Notes: generated from the sequence alone by a model not told the origin. DNA of 64,000 nucleotides from Roseobacter insulae (GCF_019375555.1 NZ_JAHXDN010000002.1:496001-560000); one strand, 5' to 3'. Shown: positions 46,431-56,253, numbered from the stretch's first letter. Numbers and translations are program-made.

Positions 46431-47500
46431 CTGCCCAGCAAGCGGCGATAGACACTGACGATGGCCGCAGCTTCCTGTTCCAGCCGGAAGCTTCCTTCGG
46501 CACGTGCGCGCGCGGCTTTTGACATCGCTCTGAGCGCTGAGGGGTCATGCAGAAGGCGCGTAACGGCATCCGCAATAGCACGCGCGTCCTCGATTTCCAC
46601 CAGATGGCCGGTTTCGCCCTCCACGATCAGTTCCTCGAATGCGCCGACCTTTGTCGCGACGGCAGGGGCGCCGCAGGCCATGGCTTCGAGCGGCGTCAGG
46701 CCAAAACCCTCCCAGCGTTGCGGGGCAACGTAGAGATCCAGAGCCTGAAAGTGGCGGGCCAGATCTTCGATCGGCACTTCGTCGCGAAAGAGAATGCGAT
46801 CTGATAAACTGGCCTCCGCCACATCCTTTTTGAGTTGCTTTAGGAAATCCTGATGTTCTGCCGTGGCACGGCCCATGATCAGCGCCCTGGCCGTTGGATG
46901 GGTGGCAAAGACCTCGATCATGGCGGCCACGAAGAGGTCATTGCCTTTTTGGTGGCGGATGCGGCCGAAGCACCCGATCAGCGGACCGTCCGTCGGCAGG
47001 TTCAACGCGGCCCGCAAAGCGGCGCGGTCGTCGACAGGTTGGAATTGCGTGCAATCCACGCCGTGGCGGATCACTTGCGCCTCGCGTTCGAGGTAACTCG
47101 CCGACTTGGAGGAGGTCGCGATGACCGCGTCCATCTGCCGGATCAGCCAGCGCGTGAACCCGGTGTGACGACGCTGGGCGGCAGAGGTGAACAACAGTTT
47201 CAACCGCTTGCCAGCAAGGTATTTCAATGCCAAGCCGGCGACCATTTCAACATTGCGACGGGCGTGCCAGACACGGGCGCCGGACGGACCGCTGCGTGGC
47301 AGAAGAAGCAGCCTGCGCGGGGGCAGGTTGGGCACCTCGGGCGGCAGGTCGGGGGCGCAGGATGTGATGGCAATCTGCCGCGCTTGCAGCGGCACCAGCC
47401 GGATCACCGTTGAGGTGACCCCGGAATGGCGCTTTTTGAAATTGGGGGCGATCACCTCGATCTCTCGCAAGGGGGGGACCGGTGCGGCAGGGGGTGTCAA
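46427..47500 (-). CDS. GT4-type glycosyltransferase, probably LPS core
   Basis: A 357-residue glycosyltransferase of the GT-B fold. The C-terminal half shows the donor-binding pattern LIGCFGRIRHQKGNDLFVAAM near 183 and EGFGLTPLEAMACGAPAVATKVGAFEELI near 270, with the E-x7-E motif. The N-terminal segment HSGVTSTVIRLVPLQARQIAI resembles LpcC-type mannosyltransferases that act on the Kdo-lipid A core. Its start overlaps the Kdo transferase stop by 4 bases, which supports a role in inner core assembly. The sugar donor is not determined by the sequence. Confidence 0.85.
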   Translation of the reverse strand: MTPPAAPVPPLREIEVIAPNFKKRHSGVTSTVIRLVPLQARQIAITSCAPDLPPEVPNLPPRRLLLLPRSGPSGARVWHARRNVEMVAGLALKYLAGKRLKLLFTSAAQRRHTGFTRWLIRQMDAVIATSSKSASYLEREAQVIRHGVDCTQFQPVDDRAALRAALNLPTDGPLIGCFGRIRHQKGNDLFVAAMIEVFATHPTARALIMGRATAEHQDFLKQLKKDVAEASLSDRILFRDEVPIEDLARHFQALDLYVAPQRWEGFGLTPLEAMACGAPAVATKVGAFEELIVEGETGHLVEIEDARAIADAVTRLLHDPSALRAMSKAARARAEGSFRLEQEAAAIVSVYRRLLGS

Positions 47501-48801
47501 AGGGTTTCGTCCTCCAGCTTGAGCATACGGATCAGGCGGGTTGCGATGCTGCTGAGTTGATCTGATTTGCCCTGAACGTAATCGCGCGCTGCCTGTTTCG
47601 CGGCGTCACGTTGGCTGCTGTCTTCCAAAAGCATTCCGACCGCTTCTGCAAGCGCCTCTGCATCCGGTGTGATGCGCGCCGCACCGGTTTCAGTCATATC
47701 CGCAAAAGTTTCGGCAAAATTCATCACATGCGGGCCGGAAAGCACCGCCGCATCGGCCTGCACGACCTCAAAGGGGTTATGACCGCCGATCGGGAAAAGA
47801 GAGCCGCCGAGAAATACGATGTCCGACAAGGCATACCAGTTGCCCAGTTCTCCCAGGGTGTCGGCAAGGTAGACCGCTTCACCTTTCTTGGGCTGCTCCC
47901 CGCGGGAGCGAATGGCGCAGCTGAAGCCGCCGCTGTTGACGATCCCCGCCACCTCAGAACTACGATCGGGGTGCCGTGGCACGAGGATCAGCAGCAGTTC
48001 CGGATGTGCCTCCAGCAGCTTTTTGTGAGCGTCAAGCACGATGGTTTCTTCGCCCTTGTGGGTTGAGGCCGCGACCCAGACCGGGCGATCCCTGATCGCG
48101 ACCCGCGCCGGCGCCAGCACCGACGGATCGGAGGGCAGGGGTGCGGACATGGATTTCAGGTTGATACCACGTGCCACACGGCCCGCAGGGGCATGCATGT
48201 TGACCATGGCCTGCGCCATGTCGTCGTTCTGGGTCAGGATCAGGTCGAAGACGTCGAAAACATACGCGGCAAGCGCCGGTTTTTTTGCCCAGGCCGCGCG
48301 GGACTTGGCGCTGAGCCGGGCGTTCACCAAGGCCATCGCAGCGCCGGTTGCCCGGGTCATGCGCAGCATCTGCGGCCAAAGTTCGCTTTCAACGAATATC
48401 GCTGCCGCCGGGCGCCAGTGGTGCAAAAACCGGGACACCGGTCCGGCTGCATCCAATGGCGCGAACTGGTGTACCGTGCGGGGCGGCAGCCGGTCAGCCA
48501 CCAGCCTGGCGGACGTCGGCGTGCCGGAGGTGATCAGGAACTGCGCCCGCGGCAGCATTTCGCCCATCCGGGTGATCAGTGCAAGAACGGAGAGGCTTTC
48601 GCCGACAGAGGCCGCGTGAAACCAGATCAGCTTGCCGCCGCCCGATCTTGGCTGGCTGGCATGGCCCAGCTTTTCATGGGCGCGCAGCACCGGCACACCC
48701 TGCCTGCGCAGTTTACGGGTTTCGGACCAGGCGGCAAAGGGAATGAGCAGCGATGTGGCGGCAACATAGACACGAAAGAGCAGCGGCGCGCGCATGGGCA
48801 A
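47497..48801 (-). CDS. waaA: 3-deoxy-D-manno-octulosonic acid (Kdo) transferase
   Basis: WaaA/KdtA transfers Kdo from CMP-Kdo to lipid IVA at the cytosolic face of the inner membrane. The 434-residue protein has the N-terminal membrane anchor (LLFRVYVAATSLLIPFAAW), the catalytic motif IWFHAASVGES near residue 62, LVNARLSAKSRAAW near 140, and WVAASTHKGEE near 247. The C-terminal domain carries FLGGSLFPIGGHNPFEV near 335. Start ATG 48801 lies 2 bases after the moaA stop; ATG 48795 is also possible. The order moaA, waaA, glycosyltransferase suggests one transcript. Confidence 0.94.
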   Translation of the reverse strand: MPMRAPLLFRVYVAATSLLIPFAAWSETRKLRRQGVPVLRAHEKLGHASQPRSGGGKLIWFHAASVGESLSVLALITRMGEMLPRAQFLITSGTPTSARLVADRLPPRTVHQFAPLDAAGPVSRFLHHWRPAAAIFVESELWPQMLRMTRATGAAMALVNARLSAKSRAAWAKKPALAAYVFDVFDLILTQNDDMAQAMVNMHAPAGRVARGINLKSMSAPLPSDPSVLAPARVAIRDRPVWVAASTHKGEETIVLDAHKKLLEAHPELLLILVPRHPDRSSEVAGIVNSGGFSCAIRSRGEQPKKGEAVYLADTLGELGNWYALSDIVFLGGSLFPIGGHNPFEVVQADAAVLSGPHVMNFAETFADMTETGAARITPDAEALAEAVGMLLEDSSQRDAAKQAARDYVQGKSDQLSSIATRLIRMLKLEDETL

Positions 48802-48803
48802 GA

Positions 48804-49811
48804 TCAGCCGCCTGTATGGCTCATATGGCGGGGCATCTGGCCGTCAAGCCGCTGGCGCGAATAGTCGAAATCATGGCCCTTGGGCTTCCGGGCAATCGCG
48901 GCGCGGATGGCGTCTTGCAGTGGCGCGTTGTCATCCGGATGCGCCCGCAGCGGGGCGCGTAGGTCGGCGGCGTCTTCCTGGCCGAGGCACATGAATATTT
49001 CGCCGGTGCAGGTCAGCCGTACACGGTTGCAGCTTTCGCAGAAGTTATGGCTCAGCGGCGTGATGAATCCGATCTTCTGCCCGGTTTCCTCCAGCCGCAC
49101 GTAGCGGGCAGGCCCCCCCGTGCGTTCGGCCAGATCGGTGACGGTATAATGCTCGGCGTAGCGGGCACGCACATCCTTCAGCGACCAGTATTGTCCCAGA
49201 CGATCCTCGTTGCCGATATCGCCCATGGGCATGACCTCGATCCATGTCAGGTCGATATCGCGCTCTGCGCACCACTGTGTGATGAAGGGCAGCTCTTCCT
49301 CGTTGAAGTCCTTCAGCGCCACGGCATTCAGCTTCACCCGCATTCCGGCGGCCTGAGCGGCATCGATTCCGCGCAGCACCTGGGGCAACCGGCCCCAGCG
49401 CGTGATCTCGGCGAATTTTTTCTCGTCCAGCGTATCGAGCGACACATTCACCCGGCGTACCCCGGCGGCGTAAAGATCCTTGGCAAAACGCTCCAGCTGG
49501 CTGCCATTGGTCGTCAGGGTCAGCTCTTTCAGCGCGCCGCTGTCGAGGTGGCGCGTCATGCCGTCGAAAAAGGTCATGATACCCTTGCGCACCAGAGGTT
49601 CGCCCCCGGTGATGCGCAGCTTTTCGACACCCAGCCCGATGAAGGTGGAACACATGCGGTCCAATTCCTCCAGCGTCAGCAGTTCTTTCTTGGGCAGAAA
49701 GGTCATGTTCTCCGACATGCAATAGACACAGCGGAAATCGCACCGGTCTGTCACGGAAACCCTCAGGTACGTGATGGCGCGCGCGAACGGATCAATCAGA
49801 GGTGCTGTCAT
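48804..49811 (-). CDS. moaA: GTP 3',8-cyclase MoaA (molybdenum cofactor synthesis)
   Basis: MoaA is a radical SAM enzyme that converts GTP to the 3',8-cyclo intermediate in molybdopterin synthesis. The 335-residue protein has the N-terminal [4Fe-4S] motif CDFRCVYC (Cys 24, 28, 31) and the C-terminal cluster motif [37 protein letters not shown] is the family N-terminus. The open frame reaches 49847, but ATG 49811 is preferred. It is divergent from the lipoprotein gene. The other moa genes are not in the window. Confidence 0.95.
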   Translation of the reverse strand: MTAPLIDPFARAITYLRVSVTDRCDFRCVYCMSENMTFLPKKELLTLEELDRMCSTFIGLGVEKLRITGGEPLVRKGIMTFFDGMTRHLDSGALKELTLTTNGSQLERFAKDLYAAGVRRVNVSLDTLDEKKFAEITRWGRLPQVLRGIDAAQAAGMRVKLNAVALKDFNEEELPFITQWCAERDIDLTWIEVMPMGDIGNEDRLGQYWSLKDVRARYAEHYTVTDLAERTGGPARYVRLEETGQKIGFITPLSHNFCESCNRVRLTCTGEIFMCLGQEDAADLRAPLRAHPDDNAPLQDAIRAAIARKPKGHDFDYSRQRLDGQMPRHMSHTGG

Positions 49812-49895
49812 GGCACCATAGGTAATGCGCCCGTCGGAGCGCAGCAAGGGGTTAACGGCATTGATGACGAATGGCGTCTGTGCTTTAGACAGGTC

Positions 49896-50366
49896 ATGAT
49901 AGATATTTGGTCTCCGTCATCCCTTGTGCTGGCATGTGCGTTGGCGGTTTCGGGCTGCGCGGAGCTGGGACAGCTGGCGCCCTCTCTCGCGCCGTTACCC
50001 GAGGTGCCGGAGGGCGCGGGGGCCGGGGCCATTCCAACCAAGGCAACCAACACTGCCGACGTGCTGGATCAGACCACCGCCGCGGAACGTTCGGTGGCGG
50101 CTGCTGCCGGATCGGCCGGACCCGCGCTGGGACAGACAGTCGTGTCCCTGGGAAGCCCGACAGAGCCGGGGTTCTGGCTGAAAACGCCGCTTGTGGCCGA
50201 GCAAACGCCGGGGAAAGTGCGCAATCCCGCCACCGGGAAATCCGTTGCGGTCACGCTTATTCCGATTGCGGGACCACAGACCGCCGGCAGTCGTCTGTCG
50301 CTTGCCGCGATGCGGGTGCTGGAGGTCCGATTGACCGATCTCGTGACCGTCGACGTCAGCCTTTAA
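49896..50366 (+). CDS. Small predicted lipoprotein (156 aa)
   Basis: The 156-residue product has a lipoprotein signal with lipobox VSGC (Cys at residue 21), an Ala/Pro/Thr-rich linker, and a short C-terminal domain with [19 protein letters not shown] and [30 protein letters not shown]. Similar proteins are sometimes labelled D-galactarate dehydratase, but nothing here supports an enzyme. A longer open frame from 49047 runs antisense to moaA and is not believed. The last four bases overlap the opposite-strand PNPOx-like gene. Confidence 0.75.
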   Translation: MIDIWSPSSLVLACALAVSGCAELGQLAPSLAPLPEVPEGAGAGAIPTKATNTADVLDQTTAAERSVAAAAGSAGPALGQTVVSLGSPTEPGFWLKTPLVAEQTPGKVRNPATGKSVAVTLIPIAGPQTAGSRLSLAAMRVLEVRLTDLVTVDVSL

Positions 50367-50917
50367 TGATCGTCCGATGTGGTGACGAAGGTTGGCGCGC
50401 CGTCGATTGTGTGCTGGTTGCGGGTTTCCCAGTAAGTCTTGATTTCGGCGGGCGATTTGTTCTGCGTCCACTTCGCGAGAACATCCCGGTCACCTTCATA
50501 AGCCATGAACGGCACCGCGTAACCGCAGCTGGTTTGCACAAGTTCCAGTGACATGTCGTAAATCTGTCTGGCGCCATGAGAGGGCGGGAAGTGGGAATTC
50601 AGCGCGTCGAATCCTTCGTCGCGGGGATGCAGCGTGCGCGCGCTGCCGTAGGTGCGCAGGATCATCGGCTTGGCCTCAAAGCCGCACCACATCAACGTCA
50701 TGCGGTTGGACTGCGCGAGGTGACCGGCGGTTTCGTTGCCCGACCCGGTCATATTGCGCCACACGATCCGGTTAGGCCCCATCACGCGCAGGGACTCCAT
50801 GCCCTTGGGCGAAATATTCACGCGGCCTTCGGGGGCGGCGGATCCCACGAAAAAAATGTGCTGTGCTTCGATGAACTTGGTCAGCGCGTCACTCAGGCAG
50901 TCAAACTGGGTGGCCAT
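50363..50917 (-). CDS. Pyridoxamine 5'-phosphate oxidase-like flavin-binding protein
   Basis: The 184-residue protein belongs to the PNPOx-like split-barrel superfamily: FIEAQHIFFVGSAAPEGRVNISPKG at the start, NRIVWRNMTGSGNETAGHLAQ near 49, MTLMWCGFEAKPMILRTYG near 72. This subgroup binds flavin or heme; it is not PdxH by length or motifs, and substrate is unknown. It starts 3 bases after the glmS stop on the same strand, so it is probably read as the third gene of glmU-glmS. Confidence 0.82.
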   Translation of the reverse strand: MATQFDCLSDALTKFIEAQHIFFVGSAAPEGRVNISPKGMESLRVMGPNRIVWRNMTGSGNETAGHLAQSNRMTLMWCGFEAKPMILRTYGSARTLHPRDEGFDALNSHFPPSHGARQIYDMSLELVQTSCGYAVPFMAYEGDRDVLAKWTQNKSPAEIKTYWETRNQHTIDGAPTFVTTSDDH

Positions 50918-50920
50918 ATC

Positions 50921-52741
50921 TCACTCCACTGTCACGGATTTTGCCAGATTGCGTGGTTGATCGACGTCCGTGCCCTTGGCCACGGCGGTATGATAGGCCA
51001 GCAGCTGCGCCGGGATCGCGTAGAGGATGGGCGTTACTGCATCAGGCACCGTTGGCAGTTCGATGGTGGCAAATGCGCCGTCACCCGCCTCGGCCAGTCC
51101 CTGCTTGTCAGATACGAGAATGACCCGGCCCTTGCGCGCCATGACTTCCTGCATATTGCTCACCGTCTTGTCGAAGAGCGCGTCGCGCGGTGCCATGACC
51201 ACCACGGGTACCGTCTTGTCAACAAGCGCGATGGGGCCATGCTTCAGTTCACCCGATGCATAAGCTTCTGCGTGTATATAACTGATTTCCTTTAATTTAA
51301 GCGCGCCCTCATGTGCGAGGGGGTACATCAGGCCGCGCCCGAGAAACAGCACGTCGCGCGCCTCGGCCAGTTTCAGCGCGGCCTTCTGCATCTCCTGATT
51401 GGCTTCCAGGGCCGTGCTCAGCACGCTGGGAAGGCTGCGCAGGGCGCTGACGTGATCGGCCAGTGTTGCCGCGTCCATCTCGCCCCTGTCGCAGGCCGCC
51501 TTGAGCGCGAGGATGAACAGAACGCTGAGTTGACAGGTGAACGCCTTGGTTGAGGCGACGCCAACCTCGACACCGGCATGGATCGGCAGCACCAGATCGC
51601 TTTCCCGCGCAATCGAGCTTTCGGGCACATTCACCACCGAGACGATGCGGTCAGCCCTGCCGTTGCAGTAGCGCAGGGCAGCCAGAGTGTCTGCAGTCTC
51701 CCCCGACTGGCTGACAAAAAGCGCCGTCGTCCGGGCCGGAACCGGTGGCTCCCGGTAGCGGAATTCGGAGGCGACATCGACGTCGACGGGCAGGCGCGCG
51801 ATCTGCTCGAACCAGTATTTGGCGGTGAGACAGGCATAATAGGCGGTGCCGCAGGCCACCATCGTCAACCTGTCAACCGAGGTGAAATCAAGCCCAGGTT
51901 CCGGCAGGCTGATCTCGCCTTCGGCACTCAGATAGTGTCCAAGGGCTTCGGCAATCACCGTGGGTTGTTCGGCAATTTCCTTGGCCATGAAATGCTTGTG
52001 GCCTGCCTTGTCGATGCGCGTGGCGCCGACCTGAACCGTCTTGATCGCGCGATTGGCAAGCGCACCGTGGGTGTCGCGGACTTCGAGGGATGTGCGCGTG
52101 ACCACCGCGCGGTCTCCTTCCTCAAGGTAGCTGATGCGATCGGTCAGCGGGGCCAGCGCAATCGCGTCCGAGCCTACGAACATTTCGCCCTCTCCATGAC
52201 CGATCGCCAGGGGCGACCCCTTGCGCGCCGCGACGATCAGATCGTCTTCGCCGGAGAACAGGAAGGCGAGGGCGAAGGCCCCCTGCAGGCGATCCAGCGC
52301 CTTGTTGGCGGCTTCCACCGGGGTCGCCCCCTGGGCGATGTAGTATTCTGTCAGCAAGGCAACGGTTTCGGTGTCGGTCTGGGTGACGAATTCGATCCCC
52401 TTGTCGGCGAGTTCGGCGCGCAGCTCGCGAAAGTTTTCGATGATCCCGTTGTGCACAACAGCAACGCGGCCTGCCTGATGCGGGTGCGCGTTGGTGACCG
52501 TGGGGGCACCATGCGTCGCCCAGCGAGTGTGACCGATACCGGATTTTCCGGCCAGCGGCTCATGCACCAGCAGGTCTGACAGGTTAACCAGTTTGCCGAC
52601 CGCGCGCCGTCGGTCCAGCACCCCGGCATTGACCGTCGCGATACCGGCGCTGTCGTAACCGCGGTATTCCAGCCGTTTGAGAGCCTCGACAAGAATGGGC
52701 GCCGCCTCGTGGCTGCCCAGAACCCCTACAATTCCACACAT
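50921..52741 (-). CDS. glmS: Glutamine--fructose-6-phosphate aminotransferase (isomerizing)
   Basis: GlmS makes glucosamine-6-phosphate from fructose-6-phosphate and glutamine, the first step to UDP-GlcNAc for peptidoglycan and lipid A. The 606-residue protein has the Ntn-type glutaminase domain starting MCGIVGVLG (catalytic Cys after Met removal), HTRWATHGAPTVTNAHPH near 75, and two SIS domains with VACGTAYYACLTAKYWFE near 300 and SQSGETADTLAAL near 347, ending in the conserved LAKSVTVE. It starts 1 base after the glmU stop. No glmS ribozyme-like leader is present, as expected outside Firmicutes. Confidence 0.97.
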   Translation of the reverse strand: MCGIVGVLGSHEAAPILVEALKRLEYRGYDSAGIATVNAGVLDRRRAVGKLVNLSDLLVHEPLAGKSGIGHTRWATHGAPTVTNAHPHQAGRVAVVHNGIIENFRELRAELADKGIEFVTQTDTETVALLTEYYIAQGATPVEAANKALDRLQGAFALAFLFSGEDDLIVAARKGSPLAIGHGEGEMFVGSDAIALAPLTDRISYLEEGDRAVVTRTSLEVRDTHGALANRAIKTVQVGATRIDKAGHKHFMAKEIAEQPTVIAEALGHYLSAEGEISLPEPGLDFTSVDRLTMVACGTAYYACLTAKYWFEQIARLPVDVDVASEFRYREPPVPARTTALFVSQSGETADTLAALRYCNGRADRIVSVVNVPESSIARESDLVLPIHAGVEVGVASTKAFTCQLSVLFILALKAACDRGEMDAATLADHVSALRSLPSVLSTALEANQEMQKAALKLAEARDVLFLGRGLMYPLAHEGALKLKEISYIHAEAYASGELKHGPIALVDKTVPVVVMAPRDALFDKTVSNMQEVMARKGRVILVSDKQGLAEAGDGAFATIELPTVPDAVTPILYAIPAQLLAYHTAVAKGTDVDQPRNLAKSVTVE

Positions 52742-52742
52742 A

Positions 52743-54098
52743 TCAGCTGCCTCTTTGCAGTTTGGCTTTTTTTGCCTTTAGAATTTGCATCAGCTTTGCA
52801 GCCATGCCGGGTTTTTCGACCTGCGGCGCCCGCGCGATGGCCAGCGCGTCCGCATCCACATCCGAGGTGATGACAGAGCCGCTGCCCGTCATCGCGCCAT
52901 CGCCGACATGAACCGGTGCCACCAGCATCGTGTTGGAGCCGATAAAGACGTTGTCGCCGATCTCCGTGCGATGTTTCATCACGCCGTCATAGTTGCAGGT
53001 GATCGTGCCCGCGCCCACGTTCGTCTGTTGGCCCAGCGTTGCATCGCCAATGTAGCTCAGGTGGTTGATCTTGGTGCCTTCGCCGATCAGCGCGTTCTTG
53101 ATTTCGACGAAATTCCCGACGCGGGTCTTCTCGCTCAGCTCGGTGCCGGGGCGCAATCGCGCGTAGGGGCCCACGATCGCTCCGCGTGCCACGTGACAGC
53201 CTTCAAGATGCGAAAACGCTCTGATCGTCGCGCCGGATTCAACGGTGACGCCCGGGCCGAAAACCACGTTCGGTTCGATCACGGCGTCGCGGCCAATCAC
53301 GGTGTCGAAGGCAAAATGCACCGTTTCGGGTGATGTGAGCGTCACGCCATCAGCAAAGGCTTCGGCGCGGGCGCGGCTCTGAAAGAGCGTCTCGGCATCG
53401 GCCAGATCCTGACGGGAATCGACGCCCAGAGTTTCACTTTCCGGGCATTTGACCGCCGTCACCGAGAGCCCGCGTGCATTCGCCAATGCAACGACGTCCG
53501 TCAGGTAGTACTCGCCAGACGCGTTGTCGTTGCCGATCTCGGCGATCAGGTCGAACAGTGTTTCCTTGTCACATGCCATCAGCCCGCTGTTGGTGAACCG
53601 GATCGCGCGTTCGTCTTTGGTGGCGTCCTTGTATTCGACGATCCGCGTCAACCGGTCGCCCTCCATGATCAGGCGGCCGTAGCGGGGTTGCAGTTCGGCG
53701 ATGTCAAAGCCCAGCACTACCACGTCGTGGTCGGCGCGCGCCGCCAGCATCCGCGCCAGCGTACCGCTCTGAAGGAAGGGGGTATCGCCATAGAGGACGA
53801 CAACATCCCCGTCAAACCCCTGCAAAGCGGCCTGCGCCTGATCAACCGCATGGGCGGTTCCCAGTTGTTCGTCCTGAATGACTACCTGCGCGGTGGGGTT
53901 ATGGCCCAGTGCCGCTGCGCGCACCTGCTCGGCCCCGTGGCCCGCCACAACCACCGTGCGTTCTGGGGCAAGGTTGCCGACCGCCTGCATGGCATGAACC
54001 AGAAGCGGCGCGCCCGCGAGCGGGTGCAGGACCTTCGGCAGGTCCGAGTTCATCCGGGTGCCTTTGCCCGCGGCAAGGATGACCAAAGCGATATTCAT
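52743..54098 (-). CDS. glmU: Bifunctional GlmU (GlcN-1-P acetyltransferase / GlcNAc-1-P uridyltransferase)
   Basis: GlmU carries out the last two steps to UDP-GlcNAc. The 451-residue protein has the N-terminal nucleotidyltransferase motif LAAGKGTRMNSDLPKVLHP (residues 8-26) and GDTPFLQSGTLARML near 105. The C-terminal left-handed parallel beta helix with hexapeptide repeats spans about 255-430 and includes LRPGTELSEKTRVGNFVEIK and NYDGVMKHRTEIGDNVFIG, the acetyltransferase site. It heads the glmU-glmS operon and is divergent from gph. Confidence 0.96.
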   Translation of the reverse strand: MNIALVILAAGKGTRMNSDLPKVLHPLAGAPLLVHAMQAVGNLAPERTVVVAGHGAEQVRAAALGHNPTAQVVIQDEQLGTAHAVDQAQAALQGFDGDVVVLYGDTPFLQSGTLARMLAARADHDVVVLGFDIAELQPRYGRLIMEGDRLTRIVEYKDATKDERAIRFTNSGLMACDKETLFDLIAEIGNDNASGEYYLTDVVALANARGLSVTAVKCPESETLGVDSRQDLADAETLFQSRARAEAFADGVTLTSPETVHFAFDTVIGRDAVIEPNVVFGPGVTVESGATIRAFSHLEGCHVARGAIVGPYARLRPGTELSEKTRVGNFVEIKNALIGEGTKINHLSYIGDATLGQQTNVGAGTITCNYDGVMKHRTEIGDNVFIGSNTMLVAPVHVGDGAMTGSGSVITSDVDADALAIARAPQVEKPGMAAKLMQILKAKKAKLQRGS

Positions 54099-54237
54099 GG
54101 TGTTTCTCTTTGTGTTCTGCTTCGGCCCTGTTTATCCGTCTGGCGGGGCGGTGCAAGCACTGCGCAGATCAAAGAAGGTTGCGGCTTGCAACATCTTATG
54201 GCGATGTTTCGCCCACAGATCAGACCGGGGAGCAGGT

Positions 54238-54903
54238 ATGAAAACGGTTATTTTCGATCTCGACGGGACGCTGGCCGACACCAGCGGCGACCTGATCGCG
54301 GCGGCGAATTACTGTTTTCGCGACATGGGTGCCGGGGATGTTCTGGACCCGGCGCAGGACGCGGGGACCGCGTTGCGCGGCGGCCGCGCGATGCTCACCC
54401 TGGGGATGGGTCGGCTGGGTCGCGCGCAGGAACTGGCCACGATAGACCGCTATTATCCCGTGCTTCTGGAAGCTTACGGCGCGTCCATTGACGTGCATAC
54501 CCAGCTCTACCCGCGCGCGATGGAGGCGGTCGACCGGTTGAAAACCAATGGATACGGCGTGGGCATCTGCACCAACAAGCCGGAAGCGCTGGCAGACACC
54601 CTGTTGCAGCGCCTGGGTGTACGCAACGCCTTTGCCGCGTTGATCGGTGCGGATACCCTGCCTGTCCGCAAACCTGATCCGGAACCGCTTTACGAGACGG
54701 CGCGACGCGCGGGCGGCGACCCGATGAAATGCGTTCTGATCGGGGATTCCGACACCGACAGAAACACCGCGCGCGCCGCAAATGTGCCCTGCATACTGGT
54801 GACCTTCGGACCTGCGGGCGGGGATATGGCCGCACTTCAGCCCGAAGCGCTGTTGCAGGATTACGCCGATCTTCCCGATCTTGTGGACCGCTTGCTGGCT
54901 TGA
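54238..54903 (+). CDS. gph: HAD-family phosphoglycolate phosphatase-like hydrolase
   Basis: The 221-residue HAD hydrolase has motif I FDLDGTLADT at residues 6-15, motif II in GICTNKPEAL near 107, and motif III/IV in KPDPEPLYE and VLIGDSDTDRNTAR near 145-180. The cap and length fit phosphoglycolate phosphatase, which salvages 2-phosphoglycolate from DNA repair or photorespiration. Other small sugar phosphates are possible substrates. Start ATG 54238 is preceded by GGGGAG; the frame is open further upstream without a better start. It is divergent from glmU. Confidence 0.85.
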   Translation: MKTVIFDLDGTLADTSGDLIAAANYCFRDMGAGDVLDPAQDAGTALRGGRAMLTLGMGRLGRAQELATIDRYYPVLLEAYGASIDVHTQLYPRAMEAVDRLKTNGYGVGICTNKPEALADTLLQRLGVRNAFAALIGADTLPVRKPDPEPLYETARRAGGDPMKCVLIGDSDTDRNTARAANVPCILVTFGPAGGDMAALQPEALLQDYADLPDLVDRLLA

Positions 54904-54949
54904 CCAAGATGCGTTGTCCGCCCACAGTCCCAGTCGTGAGAGGGCGCAT

Positions 54950-56158
54950 ATGACAGAGATTTTCAAAGGTAGTTTCACCCAACAGGAACCGATCCCGGAA
55001 GCAGGTATTGACGCTGCCTTGGCCGTGCTGCGCCATGGCCGGTTGCACCGGTACAACACAATCGCGGAAGAGATTTCCGAAACAGCCCTTCTGGAACAGG
55101 AATTTGCAGCCTCTGTCGGTGCCAAGTACTGCCTTGCGGTGGCCTCGGGCGGGTACGCGATGGCCACGGCCCTGCGCGCGGTCGGAGTCAAACCGGGCGA
55201 TCCGGTGCTGTCCAACGCCTTCACACTGGCGCCCGTGCCCGGGGCCATTGCCGCCGTCGGGGGCAGGCCGGTTTTTGTCGGCGTCACGGAAGCGCTGACG
55301 ATAGACCTGGACGATCTGGCGCAAAAGGCGGATGCCGCAAAGGTGCTGCTGCTCAGCCACATGCGGGGACATATCTGCGACATGGACCGGCTGATGCAGA
55401 TCTGTGACGCGGCAGGCATCACGGTGATCGAAGACTGCGCGCATACGATGGGGGCGGCGTGGAACGAAGTCCCTTCCGGCCGGCACGGCGCTGTCGGGTG
55501 CTATTCCTGCCAGACATATAAACACGTCAATTCGGGCGAAGGTGGGTTTTTGGTCACCGACGCTGCCGAGATCGCAGCACGCGCGGTGATCCTGTCGGGG
55601 TCATACATGCTCTTTGAACGCCACCTGGCAGCGCCCCCGAAAGAGGCGTTTGAGCAAATTCGCTATGAGACCCCGAACATTTCCGGTCGGATGGACAATC
55701 TGCGCGCGGCCATCCTGCGCCCGCAGGTGGCCGATCTTGCCACGCAATGCGCCCGCTGGAACGAGCGCTATTCTTGTCTGGAACAGGGGCTGCGCGATAC
55801 GCCGGGCCTGACCGTGATCGACCGCCCGGAGCAGGAGACGATTGTCGGCTCGTCCATCCAGTTTCTCCTGCTGGACTGGCCCGCAAGGGATGTGCGTGAC
55901 GTCGTGGCGCGCTGTGCCGCGCGCGGGGTCGAACTCAAGTGGTTTGGCGGGGCGAAGCCCGTGGGCTTTACCAGCCGCTATGACAGCTGGCGGTATGCGG
56001 ATACACCCGCAATGCCCGACACCGACCGGGTGCTTGCGGGCATCGTTGACATGCGTGTGCCGCTGACCTTCTCGCTGCAGGATTGCGCCTTGATCGCGCG
56101 GATCATCCGGGCCGAGGTCAGTGCTGTCTTTCAGGATCAGTCGACCGCCGCCGAATGA
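54950..56158 (+). CDS. DegT/DnrJ/EryC1/StrS-type PLP aminotransferase
   Basis: The 402-residue protein is a PLP enzyme of the sugar aminotransferase family. CLAVASGGYAMATALRAVGVKPGD near residue 62 binds the cofactor phosphate, VIEDCAHTMGAAW near 161 contains the Asp for the PLP ring, and Lys191 in SCQTYKHVNSGEGGFLV forms the internal aldimine. No nucleotide-sugar dehydratase, epimerase or glycosyltransferase genes lie nearby, so its sugar substrate cannot be assigned. It follows gph after 46 bases. The weak AGAGGGCGC sequence precedes the ATG. Confidence 0.85.
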   Translation: MTEIFKGSFTQQEPIPEAGIDAALAVLRHGRLHRYNTIAEEISETALLEQEFAASVGAKYCLAVASGGYAMATALRAVGVKPGDPVLSNAFTLAPVPGAIAAVGGRPVFVGVTEALTIDLDDLAQKADAAKVLLLSHMRGHICDMDRLMQICDAAGITVIEDCAHTMGAAWNEVPSGRHGAVGCYSCQTYKHVNSGEGGFLVTDAAEIAARAVILSGSYMLFERHLAAPPKEAFEQIRYETPNISGRMDNLRAAILRPQVADLATQCARWNERYSCLEQGLRDTPGLTVIDRPEQETIVGSSIQFLLLDWPARDVRDVVARCAARGVELKWFGGAKPVGFTSRYDSWRYADTPAMPDTDRVLAGIVDMRVPLTFSLQDCALIARIIRAEVSAVFQDQSTAAE

Positions 56159-56253
56159 CACTGTCGAGGTTTCTCCTGGCAGGGGGCGCTTGAGCCGATC
56201 CTCTGCGGTTCGCCGTTTGAAAGCTTGACCGAGGGACAGGGCTATGTCATTTT

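Noticed and set aside
49047-49895. Long plus-strand open frame running into the lipoprotein gene
   Set aside because: It is antisense to moaA, which has clear catalytic motifs. The lipoprotein signal begins at 49896, where the real protein starts.
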